Part shown: in pieces, positions 1 to 8,057 of the stretch
Numbering within the stretch: the stretch's first letter is position 1
Layout of the letters: each line of letters begins with the position of its first letter
Source of the DNA: an uncultured Bacteroidales bacterium
Lineage (GTDB): Bacteria > Bacteroidota > Bacteroidia > Bacteroidales > UBA932
Reading direction: 5' to 3'
DNA length: 19,094 nt
Assembly: GCA_902461985.1 (NCBI GenBank)
Contig: CABQAB010000008.1
Coordinates: 1-19,094 of the forward strand
Notes under the pieces: generated by a model
Told to the model about the DNA's origin: nothing
The model's input: the letters and a program-made list of their open reading frames with translations, nothing else
Databases searched by the model: none
Translations under genes and position numbers: made by a program

Positions 1-1
1 A

Positions 2-1975
2 TATACTGTCCGCTGGGCTGAAAGCGGAGACGAACTCGGCATCCTCTACCGCTATGTCATCGAAGACATGAATTCTTCTCCGCGGGTGGTCAAGACTTCC
101 GGCTACACGCTTGACGCAAACGGAAGGGCGAAACATTCGGTGGACATTTCCATCGTAAGCGGTGCATCCGACTATTGCCTGGCCGCATCATATCCGTATG
201 CGGATTCCTACAGTTCATATACCGGGAAAATGACTTTCACCCTGCCTGAAAAGCAGACTCCGGCCGCTGATTCCTATGATCCTTCGGCTGATTTCCTGAT
301 TTCAGTGGAGCCGAAAACTTCGGTTTCCGTGCCGGAGAAAGTAACCTTCTCTTTCCACCGTCCTGTCGCCCTGGTGAAGATGACTCTTCAAGGTATAGGC
401 GCGGGGGAGAAAATTTCTGCAATCGAGTTCACGGCAGCAGAGAATATCGCCGGAAATTTCACGGCAGACCTCCTTACGACAGGACTTGCCGAGCGTGTCT
501 CATACACGGACGGGGAATACCACTACAAGACCATTACTCTTGACATGCAGGGCAGGGAGGCCACTGGCAGCGATGTCGTATGGTTCACCTCCCTTCCGGC
601 GGACTTGACAGGAAAGTCATTCTCTGTCAAGGCCGTTACCGACAAGAATACTTATTCCAAAGATGTGGACCTTTCCGGCCTGCCGGAGTTTCTGTTTGAA
701 GCCGCTACCGTCACCAAGTTCATAGTCGGAGGACTGGCAGTGGAAGAAGTGCCTGCCGGCTATTCGCTCCTGACCGACGCATCCACGCTCAAGGCCGGCG
801 ACAGGATGGTGGTATGCAACAGCAAAGTCATAGAGCAGGGCTACGGCCAGTATCTGCTCGGAACTCAGGCGAGCGGCAGCGGAATCGCCAAGTCTGACGA
901 AATCACGGTGACCTCCCTTTCCGGCACGGCATACATTGCAGCTCCGCTTCCGGAAAATGCAAGAGTGTTTACGCTTGAGACGGCGGCCGGAGGGGCATGG
1001 TATCTCAAGGCTGATGACGGCTATCTTTACGCGGAATACGATGAGGCTAACTATGCGGCCACGCTCGCGGTGCAGTCTGAGAAAACCGACACCTGGACCG
1101 TAAGTGTGGAATCTTCCGGCAATGCCGCTATCAAATCCCTCGACACGGAAAGGTATATCAGTTATAATTCGTGGTATGAGCCTCCGTTCACTCATGCATC
1201 AAGTCCGTCCGGCAACATTTTCGCATATATTCTTCCAGGTGGCGGGTCCACTGAAGAGCCGGTGGCGGAGCCTCTCGCGGCTCCGGTCATTTCGTCCGTC
1301 ACTGTTGAAGGAAGTTCCGTGACAGTCAGCTGGGCTGCGGTGGACGGTGCGGCAAGTTATGACGTGAATTTTGCGGAAGGTCATTCCGTAAGCGGAGTCA
1401 GCGGAACTTCGCACACCTTCGAGGGGGTTCCTGACGGGACATATCCGGCAGCCGGCATATCGGTTGTGGCGAATCCTGAGTCCGGAGATGAACTGCACAC
1501 TGTTTCTGCAGCTGGAACATGGAACGAAGATGTCGTGGTCAGCACTTCGACTGAACCGTCCGGAACCACTCTGTCGTTCAATCTCATTGACTACAAGACA
1601 TCATCGTCCGTCGATGACATTGCCGATGCCGACAATCTCGTTACTATTTCACATTCCGGCAGTTCAACCTGTTCATGGAGGACTCAAAGCGATAACGGCT
1701 TTGACGGAATATTTTACGGCTCAAGTCATACTATCAAGGTCAGAATCAATGACAGCTCTAAAAAGATAACTGGAATCGTCCTTTATGCGCCTAAAGATGG
1801 CGGCTCATATAAATCCATATCCATCGGTAGCTGCGAGGCCGACTGGGCTGATTCAGAAGGCACTTACGATTCTTCCAACGGCCAGTATATCTGGAGTGGA
1901 AACGCAGGCACGTCTGTCGAGTTCAAGACCAGTTCGGGCACTACTCTCGCACGTATTGACGTCACGCTTGAATAG
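2..1975 (+). CDS. Fimbrillin-like / FN3 surface protein, 5'-truncated by window edge
   Basis: The reading frame is open from nucleotide 2, so the ATG at 68 is internal and the true start and any signal peptide lie upstream. About 657 residues are visible. The first ~240 residues resemble the beta-rich fimbrillin-like domains of Bacteroidales (a run of aromatic/Thr-Ser strands, with an FSFHRPVALVKMTLQG-type core). Next comes a module starting near nt 770 (GYSLLTDASTLKAGDRM...WYLKADDGYLYAEY), a pattern I associate with Bacteroidales surface proteins but cannot name. An FN3-like domain follows at about nt 1280-1540 (APVISSVTVEGSSVTVSWAA). The last ~130 residues form a Ser/Gly/Thr-rich beta domain I do not recognise. 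It is presumably secreted and surface exposed, perhaps adhesive or ligand binding. The next gene starts 53 nt downstream on the same strand with no terminator between, so co-transcription is likely. No catalytic motif was seen. Confidence 0.85.
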   Translation, partial: YTVRWAESGDELGILYRYVIEDMNSSPRVVKTSGYTLDANGRAKHSVDISIVSGASDYCLAASYPYADSYSSYTGKMTFTLPEKQTPAADSYDPSADFLISVEPKTSVSVPEKVTFSFHRPVALVKMTLQGIGAGEKISAIEFTAAENIAGNFTADLLTTGLAERVSYTDGEYHYKTITLDMQGREATGSDVVWFTSLPADLTGKSFSVKAVTDKNTYSKDVDLSGLPEFLFEAATVTKFIVGGLAVEEVPAGYSLLTDASTLKAGDRMVVCNSKVIEQGYGQYLLGTQASGSGIAKSDEITVTSLSGTAYIAAPLPENARVFTLETAAGGAWYLKADDGYLYAEYDEANYAATLAVQSEKTDTWTVSVESSGNAAIKSLDTERYISYNSWYEPPFTHASSPSGNIFAYILPGGGSTEEPVAEPLAAPVISSVTVEGSSVTVSWAAVDGAASYDVNFAEGHSVSGVSGTSHTFEGVPDGTYPAAGISVVANPESGDELHTVSAAGTWNEDVVVSTSTEPSGTTLSFNLIDYKTSSSVDDIADADNLVTISHSGSSTCSWRTQSDNGFDGIFYGSSHTIKVRINDSSKKITGIVLYAPKDGGSYKSISIGSCEADWADSEGTYDSSNGQYIWSGNAGTSVEFKTSSGTTLARIDVTLE

Positions 1976-2028
1976 TGCCGTATGTTCTTCTGTATGTTAG
2001 TTACGAAATAATTAAATAAGATTTCACA

Positions 2029-4524
2029 ATGAATTTGAAACATCTGCTGCAGCTGGCAGCGGTTCCGCTTATGCTGTTTTCCTGCACTGTGGAACAGAAC
2101 CCCTCGTCTGACGAAAAGACAGATGTCAGACTGACACTTGAAAATGGACGTTTCTGGAAAGAATCAGACGAAGTAATCATCAACGGAACAAACTATAGCC
2201 TATCCACCGACGGCAAATCCTCCACAGTAACCGTATCCGGCGTTCCTGTGGCGGAACGTTACAGCGCGGCATACGATTTTGCCGAAGGGTTTTGCGAGGG
2301 CGAACTTCTCTCTTTCAGCCTGCCGTACTCTTCTGCGGCCGGGAGCGAAGCCGTCAGGCCTATGGTGGCCTGCAATTCCGCTCCTGTGCTGAGCCTGAAG
2401 AATCTTACCGGATGTCTCAGGGTCAGTCTCGGCGGCACGGCGGTCATCAGCAGATTGGTGCTGAGCACCGTGTCCGGGGAGAAGATTGCAGGAGATGCCA
2501 GCGTGTCCTTGAGATTCAGCGGTACACCCTCCCTTGAACTGAACGGCGCTTCCACCTACAGTTCCGTAACTCTTACTTATGTTTCAGGGGTGTCTTTGCC
2601 TGCCTCTTTTGACTTCATTCTTCCGGCCTCCTCCTATGGCGGATTCTATCTCACTGCTTATGACCGCGACGGAAAAGCCATGACCGCGGCCGCTGTCGAA
2701 GTGGACAAGATTTCAAGGGGCGAGACAACCGAAGTCGAACTTGAATATGTTCCTGACGAAGGCGAGGCGGTGTATCTGAACGTTGCGGCTGAGACCGATG
2801 CGGACGGCAATCCGTTCAACTGGACCGAGGCTTCCATGCTTTACGTGAACGGAGTTCCTACTGCTTTGTGGTCCGGAAGCGGTGAGACGGCGGCCCAGTT
2901 CGGGCCTGTCGCACAGGCAGACAACTACTATGTCTCCACGTCTTCCGGTTCGGCGTCAGGCAGTGCGGGATCTACGATGAGGGTCTCTCTGCCGGCCAGA
3001 CAGTCCGACGCAACAGCCCTGTTCTTCCGCAATCCGGCCGTGGGCAAGGCTGAAGGTTTGAACGTGGAACTGAAATATCTATGCGCAGTTGCAAGGGTGG
3101 ACCTGAAAGGTTCCCATACAATCACTTCTGCAGAGCTGTCTGCCGTTGCGGCCGGGACCAGAATGGCCGGAGACGGCGTGGTGAACATGAGTGCATCTCC
3201 GTTCGCGTTCAATCTCAATGCAGACGCATCCTCTTCCGTAGTGCTTTCCACCGGCAGTCTTGACATAAGTTCGGGTGCATCCATAAGTTTCGTGATTCCC
3301 GAAGGCAGCTATGACGAAGGGTTTGAACTGACGCTTACTGATGCCAATGGTCTTGAACTCGTCGCAACGCTTCCTGCTGCAAGTCTCGACCGCAACAAGG
3401 TTACGCAACTCGGAGAAGTGCTTTGGGAAGGCAGTGCCGGAAGCGATGGCGATCTGAGCCTCAAGGGATGTGCGAACTGCTACATGGTGCACATGGCCGG
3501 CGACTATCACTTCCGCACACGCAAGGTGGACAACAGCAGCGTGTCCGGAATCGTTTCAGCGGACTGGCTCTGGCAGAGTGCTGCCGGTCTGGTGGAGAAC
3601 GTGGAGTATGCAGACGGAGTAATCAGCTTCAAGGCCGGGAACGGCAGAGGCAACGCACTCATAGCCGCTTTTGACGAGGCCGGAAACATAGTATGGTCAT
3701 GGCACGTCTGGCTGACCGACAAGCCGGAGCTGCACGATCTTCAGAACAATACAATCTATCAGGGAGGAGGAGCCACGGACGGATTCTATGCGATGGACCG
3801 CAATCTCGGCGCAACCGGAACGTCAGGGGACGAAGCGCTGGGGCTTTTCTACCAGTGGGGACGCAAGGACCCGTTCTTCGGAGGAACTGAAAGCGAATGG
3901 GTGCGGAACGAGTCCAATGGAGAGATGGAGAAAGTCGCGGAACCTTTTGAAGAGGCGGCTGCGTCGACAGTGCTGAATCCGAAATATGCCCAGGCTGCAT
4001 GGGAAGTCGTTTCCTGTACTGCTGAAATCGGTTCCATAGACTGGGCCGTGGCGCATCCTATGGCATTCATCTATGCCGGTGCTGACAGCAACCAGTCCAA
4101 CTGGCTCGTCAAGGCCAATCTTACACAGTCGCAGTGGTACGACAAGGATGCTTCTTTGTGGCGTCCTTTCGAAAAGACAGTGTATGACCCATGCCCTCCG
4201 GGATACCGCGTGCCGAGGAATACGACTTTCAACTGTCTTAATTCTGCGTCCGGCATTTTCACTGATTACGAAAGTTTTGTCATCACGGTTGCGGACGGCA
4301 CCGTATTCAGCATGCCGTATCAGGGCTACAGAAGTGCGAACTACAACGACAGGGGAGCTTTGCTGAGCGTCAGGGGACTGAATGGTTCGGCTTATGTGTG
4401 GAGCGGAGAACTCAATGTCTCAGAAAGGGCTTATTCGCTGTCCATCCACAAGCCTGTCATTTACGGGTCAGACGATGACCCGTGGGGCAACGGTCTTGCA
4501 GTGCGTTGTGTGAAAGAATTTTAG
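2029..4524 (+). CDS. Lipoprotein with tandem fimbrillin-like domains and FISUMP-like C-terminus
   Basis: This is an 831-residue predicted lipoprotein. The N terminus MNLKHLLQLAAVPLMLFSC gives a lipobox with Cys19. Two successive fimbrillin-like domains lie at about residues 30-245 and 250-465. Both end in the same pattern, a (F)xxPxxSY/(V)IPEGSY strand then D..K(I/V)(S/T)..(E/Q)(T/L)..(V/L), which suggests internal duplication. A segment around 480-570 contains CANCYMV and WSWHVWLTD, signatures common in Bacteroidales surface proteins. The last ~245 residues carry FISUMP-type (Fibrobacter succinogenes major paralogous domain) landmarks: MDRNLGATG (~589), LGLFYQWGRKDPF, YDPCPPGYRVP (~719) and a terminal GLAVRCVKEF. 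The protein is likely surface exposed, with a structural, adhesive or binding role; no enzyme motif is seen. The start has no Shine-Dalgarno but an A-rich upstream, as is usual in the phylum. It lies between two other surface-protein genes on the same strand. Confidence 0.9.
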   Translation: MNLKHLLQLAAVPLMLFSCTVEQNPSSDEKTDVRLTLENGRFWKESDEVIINGTNYSLSTDGKSSTVTVSGVPVAERYSAAYDFAEGFCEGELLSFSLPYSSAAGSEAVRPMVACNSAPVLSLKNLTGCLRVSLGGTAVISRLVLSTVSGEKIAGDASVSLRFSGTPSLELNGASTYSSVTLTYVSGVSLPASFDFILPASSYGGFYLTAYDRDGKAMTAAAVEVDKISRGETTEVELEYVPDEGEAVYLNVAAETDADGNPFNWTEASMLYVNGVPTALWSGSGETAAQFGPVAQADNYYVSTSSGSASGSAGSTMRVSLPARQSDATALFFRNPAVGKAEGLNVELKYLCAVARVDLKGSHTITSAELSAVAAGTRMAGDGVVNMSASPFAFNLNADASSSVVLSTGSLDISSGASISFVIPEGSYDEGFELTLTDANGLELVATLPAASLDRNKVTQLGEVLWEGSAGSDGDLSLKGCANCYMVHMAGDYHFRTRKVDNSSVSGIVSADWLWQSAAGLVENVEYADGVISFKAGNGRGNALIAAFDEAGNIVWSWHVWLTDKPELHDLQNNTIYQGGGATDGFYAMDRNLGATGTSGDEALGLFYQWGRKDPFFGGTESEWVRNESNGEMEKVAEPFEEAAASTVLNPKYAQAAWEVVSCTAEIGSIDWAVAHPMAFIYAGADSNQSNWLVKANLTQSQWYDKDASLWRPFEKTVYDPCPPGYRVPRNTTFNCLNSASGIFTDYESFVITVADGTVFSMPYQGYRSANYNDRGALLSVRGLNGSAYVWSGELNVSERAYSLSIHKPVIYGSDDDPWGNGLAVRCVKEF

Positions 4525-4542
4525 GGAAAAGTGCGTATGTAT

Positions 4543-6018
4543 ATGAAAAACTACTTATTTGCAGCGGCCATCGGGCTTGCCGTCTTGTTCTCCTGCTCAA
4601 AACCGGAGGCGGAACCGCACATTTATATGATTGAAACGGACACAGAAAGCATAGAACTCGGGCCGGACAAATATTCGGCTTCAATTTGCGTCGTTACGGA
4701 TGCCGATGACTGGACTTATATGGAGTCTGCGTCCTGGCTTGAGCTTGAAAAGGATGGGGACTGCCTCAAACTGACGGCGGATGCCAACACTACCGGGAAA
4801 GCCCGTACTGCACAGATACAATTTTTCACGCTTCCGGTCATGCCGGACATCAGCGCGACAGTACTGGTGACGCAGCTGCCTGAGGGCAGCGGTGGCGGAG
4901 ACGATGAAGGTGATTTTTCTGATCCGGCATTCTGGAATCTGATTTCGGGATATGATGCTGACGGGGACGGAACGCTTTCCCCGGACGAGGCTCTGCGCAT
5001 TACAGAACTGGATCTGGACTTTGACGATGAAATTGCGGGAGCCGAACCGATAAAATCGCTCAAGGGAATACGCCTTTGCAAGAATCTCACTACGCTTTAC
5101 TGCGAATACAATGCAATCACCGAGCTGGATCTGGGCGGACTCGACAAACTTGAATTCGTGGCTTGCGGCTACAATCTCATCGAGTCCATCAATCTGGAAG
5201 GCTGTACCGCTCTGAAGCAGTTGTACTTCAACGTCAATGAAATCAGCAGACTGGATCTGTCAGACTGCAGTTCCCTGCTGCTTCTGCAGGGTTACAAGAA
5301 CAATCTGACCTCCTTCTCCATTTCCGGCAGCGAAAGCATACGTTATGTTCAGTTAGACCAGAACGAACTCTCGTCTTTCTCCGCCAGGAACTGTCCGAAT
5401 CTCGGGACGATAAACGTAGGTTCCAACAGCCTGCATGAGCTCGTGCTGGAAAATCTTCCGGAACTCTACACTCTCGGCTGCTACAGGAACGCACTTTCAG
5501 ACCTGGACGTCAGGGAGTTCGTGAAACTTGAAATGCTGGAATGTCATCAGAACAACCTCACTTCCCTGAATCTGGACGGACTTTCCTCCATTGTGTGGAT
5601 ACGCTGCGATGACAATCTGATTTCGGAACTGGACATATCTTCCTGCACAAAGCTTGTCAGCCTAAATCTCGCTTCTAACCAGCTGAGCGGAGAACTGGAT
5701 CTGGGCGCGTATGCCGCTCTTGAGGCTCTGGACTGTTCGGGCAACTATATTTCAAGCCTGAAATTCAGTACCTCAAACACTTCCCTGAAAACTTTGGTCT
5801 GCTCGTCCATGTCCCTTGACGCACTTGACACTTCCTTCTTGTCTGCATTGGAACAGCTTGACTGCCACAGGAACGGGATAAAGGAACTGGACCTGTCCGG
5901 CAATTCCGCAATAAAGCGGGTGGACTGCACTGAGAATCCTCTCGTCCGTCTGCTGCTTCCTGCTTCCGCCGAAGTGGAACTTTCAGTTGACAATCCGGAC
6001 ATAGTCGAGCGTATCTGA
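4543..6018 (+). CDS. BACON / EF-hand / leucine-rich-repeat lipoprotein
   Basis: From the ATG at 4543 this gives 491 residues beginning MKNYLFAAAIGLAVLFSC, a lipoprotein signal with Cys18. In-frame GTG 4531 and ATG 4537 are alternatives; 4543 was chosen because it gives a canonical lysine-led signal peptide. Residues ~28-112 look like a BACON domain (SIELGPDKYSASICVVTDADDW...SWLELE...GKARTAQIQF). A Gly/Asp linker leads to a perfect EF-hand-type calcium loop at 138-149 (DADGDGTLSPDE). From ~170 to the end there are about 14 leucine-rich repeats of ~21 residues with the pattern L..L.C..N.I..LDLS.C..L, many with cysteine or asparagine at the ladder position. Such proteins sit on the cell surface and bind proteins or glycans; the ligand here is unknown. 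The gene follows its upstream neighbour by 18 nt and is the last gene before a strong terminator. Confidence 0.9.
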   Translation: MKNYLFAAAIGLAVLFSCSKPEAEPHIYMIETDTESIELGPDKYSASICVVTDADDWTYMESASWLELEKDGDCLKLTADANTTGKARTAQIQFFTLPVMPDISATVLVTQLPEGSGGGDDEGDFSDPAFWNLISGYDADGDGTLSPDEALRITELDLDFDDEIAGAEPIKSLKGIRLCKNLTTLYCEYNAITELDLGGLDKLEFVACGYNLIESINLEGCTALKQLYFNVNEISRLDLSDCSSLLLLQGYKNNLTSFSISGSESIRYVQLDQNELSSFSARNCPNLGTINVGSNSLHELVLENLPELYTLGCYRNALSDLDVREFVKLEMLECHQNNLTSLNLDGLSSIVWIRCDDNLISELDISSCTKLVSLNLASNQLSGELDLGAYAALEALDCSGNYISSLKFSTSNTSLKTLVCSSMSLDALDTSFLSALEQLDCHRNGIKELDLSGNSAIKRVDCTENPLVRLLLPASAEVELSVDNPDIVERI

Positions 6019-6045
6019 AACTTGCCTGAAATCTGAAGATTTGAT

Positions 6046-6076
6046 TTTGATAATCAGACAATAATCGCTATATTTG
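6046..6076 (+). promoter_or_regulatory. Bacteroidota-type promoter for rpsA
   Basis: A -33 box TTTG (6046-6049) is separated by 19 nt from a -7 box TATATTTG (6069-6076), matching the primary sigma-factor consensus TTTG-N19/20-TAnnTTTG. Transcription would start near 6081-6084, giving an rpsA leader of about 95 nt. The -7 box overlaps the 5' arm of the terminator that closes the upstream operon. Confidence 0.75.
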
Positions 6077-6109
6077 CGGGCTTTTTGGTGACAGAGGCCC
6101 GCATTTTTT
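6075..6109 (+). terminator. Intrinsic terminator after the surface-lipoprotein genes
   Basis: The stem TGCGGGC (6075-6081) pairs perfectly with GCCCGCA (6097-6103) over a 15-nt loop and is followed by six T (6104-6109). It lies 56 nt after the stop of the LRR lipoprotein gene. Transcripts started at the rpsA promoter would lack most or all of the 5' arm, so they should not be terminated here. Confidence 0.85.
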
Positions 6110-6126
6110 ATGTAACCCACTGTCAC
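6088..6126 (+). promoter_or_regulatory. Stem-loop in the rpsA leader
   Basis: GTGACAG (6088-6094) and CTGTCAC (6120-6126) form a perfect 7-bp stem around a 25-nt loop, inside the predicted rpsA 5' UTR. The loop contains the 3' arm and T-tract of the upstream terminator. The stem's 5' arm lies in that terminator's loop, so the two structures are alternatives. The segment between this hairpin and the rpsA start is A-rich, holds the direct repeat TGTTAAA (6143-6149 and 6158-6164) and could be an S1 binding site; that role is inference. Confidence 0.5.
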
Positions 6127-6176
6127 AAAGGACAAAAAATAATGTTAAACCCCTAATTGTTAAAAACAAACAAATT

Positions 6177-8048
6177 ATGGAAGAAAACAAAACTATCGAA
6201 CAGGAAGTTCCTGTTGTAGAGGAAGTTGCAACTCCTTCAACAGAAGAGGTCGCAGCACCTGCAGCAGAGACTCCGGCAGCAGAAACCAAGGTCTGCAGCA
6301 ACGCTTCAGTGGATCCGGACAAGTTTGACTGGGATGCATTTGAAAGCGAAGGCGAGTACGGCGACAAGAAAGAAGTCGCAGCCGCTTATGAGAACACCCT
6401 TTCCAAGGTCGTTGAGGGCGAGGTCGTAGAAGGTACTATCAGCGCAATCGGCAAGAGGGAAGTAGTAGTGAACATTGGATACAAGAGCGAAGGTGTCATC
6501 ATGGCTCCTGAGTTCCGTTACAATCCTGATCTTAAGGTAGGCGACACAGTCGAGGTGTATGTTGAAAGCACTGAAGACAAGAAAGGACAGCTCGTTCTTT
6601 CTCATAAAAAAGCCCGTCAGCTGCGTTCTTGGGATATGGTCAACGACGCATTCAACAACAATGAAATCGTCAAGGGTTATGTCAAGACCCGCACCAAGGG
6701 CGGCATGATCGTGGACGTGTTCGGAATCGAGGCATTCCTCCCTGGCTCCCAGATCGATGTGAAGCCTATCCGCGACTACGACCAGTTCGTTGACAAGACC
6801 ATGGATTTCAAGATTGTCAAAATCAACCAGGAATTCAGAAATGTCGTCGTTTCCCACAAGGCTCTTATCGAGGCTGAAATCGAGGCCCAGAAAGCCGAAA
6901 TCATCAGCAAGCTCGAGAAAGGCCAGATACTTGAAGGAACGGTCAAGAATATCACCAACTACGGTGTATTCGTCGACCTCGGAGGCGTTGACGGTCTTAT
7001 CCATATCACTGACCTCTCTTGGGGCAGAATCAACCATCCGGAAGAGGTCGTCACTCTCGACCAGAAGATCAATGTCGTTATCCTCGACTTCGACGAGAAC
7101 AAGAAGCGTATCGCTCTCGGCTTGAAGCAGCTCCAGGCACATCCTTGGGAGGCTCTCGATCCGGATCTCAAAGTCGGAGACAAAGTTAAGGGCAAAGTGG
7201 TCCTCATCGCAGACTACGGTGCATTCGTTGAAATCGAGCCGGGCGTTGAAGGTCTTATCCATGTGTCAGAAATGTCATGGTCTCCAAGACTCCGTGTCGC
7301 TCAGGACTTCCTCAAAGTCGGTGACGAGGTCGAGGCCCAGATCCTTACCCTTGACAGAGACGAGAAGAAGATGTCTCTCGGCTTGAAACAGCTCGTGGAG
7401 AACCCTTGGAAGAACATCCGTGAGAAATATCCTGTAGGTTCAAAACATACGGCGACAGTCCGCAACATCACCAACTTCGGCGTATTCGCAGAGCTTGAGG
7501 ACGGCATCGAAGGACTCGTCCACATCAGCGACCTTTCATGGAACAAGATCAAACATCCTTCAGAACTTGTTGCAACAGGTGATTCAATCGAGGTGGTCAT
7601 TCTCGATTTCGATGAGGAAAACCACAAACTCAGCCTTGGTCACAAGCAGCTCCTTCCTAACCCATGGGATGAGGTTGAAGGTAAATATGCCGTAGGTACA
7701 GTTGTAGAGGCCAAGATTGCTGCAATCAGCGACAAATTCGCCACAATCGAGCTTGACCCTTCAGTCGAGGCTGTATGCTTCAGCCGTGACCTTGTAAAAG
7801 AGGACGGTTCAACTCCGGTCGTAGGCGAGACTCTTCCGTTCAAGGTTATAGAGCTCAAGAGGTCAATGAAGCGTGTGGTTCTTTCGCACGTCAAGACTTA
7901 CGCTGAGGCAAAGGCTGAAAAAGCCGCTTCTGAGGCTGACGTAACCAAGAAGGCCGTGAAGAAGATCAATTCCAACGTAGAGAAGACTACTCTCGGTGAC
8001 ATTGACGCTCTTGCGGCTCTCAAACTCAAGTTCGAGAAAGGTGAATAA
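6177..8048 (+). CDS. rpsA: 30S ribosomal protein S1
   Basis: This is a 623-residue protein with six S1 RNA-binding repeats, at about residues 80-147, 163-230, 248-318, 332-405, 419-490 and 505-573. Repeats 3-5 carry the classic core (GTVKNITNYGVFVDLGGVDGLIHITDLSW and its variants, each ended by a LGLKQL or LGHKQL motif). S1 sits on the 30S subunit, unwinds and recruits mRNA, and matters most for messages with weak or absent Shine-Dalgarno sequences, which is the usual case in this phylum. The first ~75 residues are an acidic Ala/Pro/Glu-rich extension without an S1 fold, and the C terminus (~575-623) is a Lys/Ala-rich tail. The third base of codons is strongly biased, fitting high expression. 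It has its own promoter and leader and is followed 9 nt later by rnz. The ATG at 6177 is preceded by an A-rich stretch rather than a Shine-Dalgarno. Confidence 0.97.
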   Translation: MEENKTIEQEVPVVEEVATPSTEEVAAPAAETPAAETKVCSNASVDPDKFDWDAFESEGEYGDKKEVAAAYENTLSKVVEGEVVEGTISAIGKREVVVNIGYKSEGVIMAPEFRYNPDLKVGDTVEVYVESTEDKKGQLVLSHKKARQLRSWDMVNDAFNNNEIVKGYVKTRTKGGMIVDVFGIEAFLPGSQIDVKPIRDYDQFVDKTMDFKIVKINQEFRNVVVSHKALIEAEIEAQKAEIISKLEKGQILEGTVKNITNYGVFVDLGGVDGLIHITDLSWGRINHPEEVVTLDQKINVVILDFDENKKRIALGLKQLQAHPWEALDPDLKVGDKVKGKVVLIADYGAFVEIEPGVEGLIHVSEMSWSPRLRVAQDFLKVGDEVEAQILTLDRDEKKMSLGLKQLVENPWKNIREKYPVGSKHTATVRNITNFGVFAELEDGIEGLVHISDLSWNKIKHPSELVATGDSIEVVILDFDEENHKLSLGHKQLLPNPWDEVEGKYAVGTVVEAKIAAISDKFATIELDPSVEAVCFSRDLVKEDGSTPVVGETLPFKVIELKRSMKRVVLSHVKTYAEAKAEKAASEADVTKKAVKKINSNVEKTTLGDIDALAALKLKFEKGE

Positions 8049-8057
8049 GCCGGCAGA

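Noticed and set aside
617..1195. A 192-codon minus-strand ORF opposite the first surface-protein gene
   Set aside because: Arg/Gly/His-rich composition typical of a shadow frame; the plus-strand frame is continuous with fimbrillin-like and FN3-like domains.
5060..5990. Possible DNA tandem repeat in the LRR gene
   Set aside because: The repeats are at protein level only (~21-residue LRRs); the nucleotide copies have diverged and give no exact tandem array.
6019..6176. Possible riboswitch or small RNA gene in the longest intergenic gap
   Set aside because: The visible structure is explained by a terminator, a promoter and one short leader hairpin; no known riboswitch core was recognised.
6306..7262. 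A 318-codon minus-strand ORF opposite rpsA
   Set aside because: It mirrors the S1 coding frame; its acidic, low-complexity sequence is what the biased GAC/GAG/AAG codons of rpsA give in antisense. There is no recognisable domain and no promoter.
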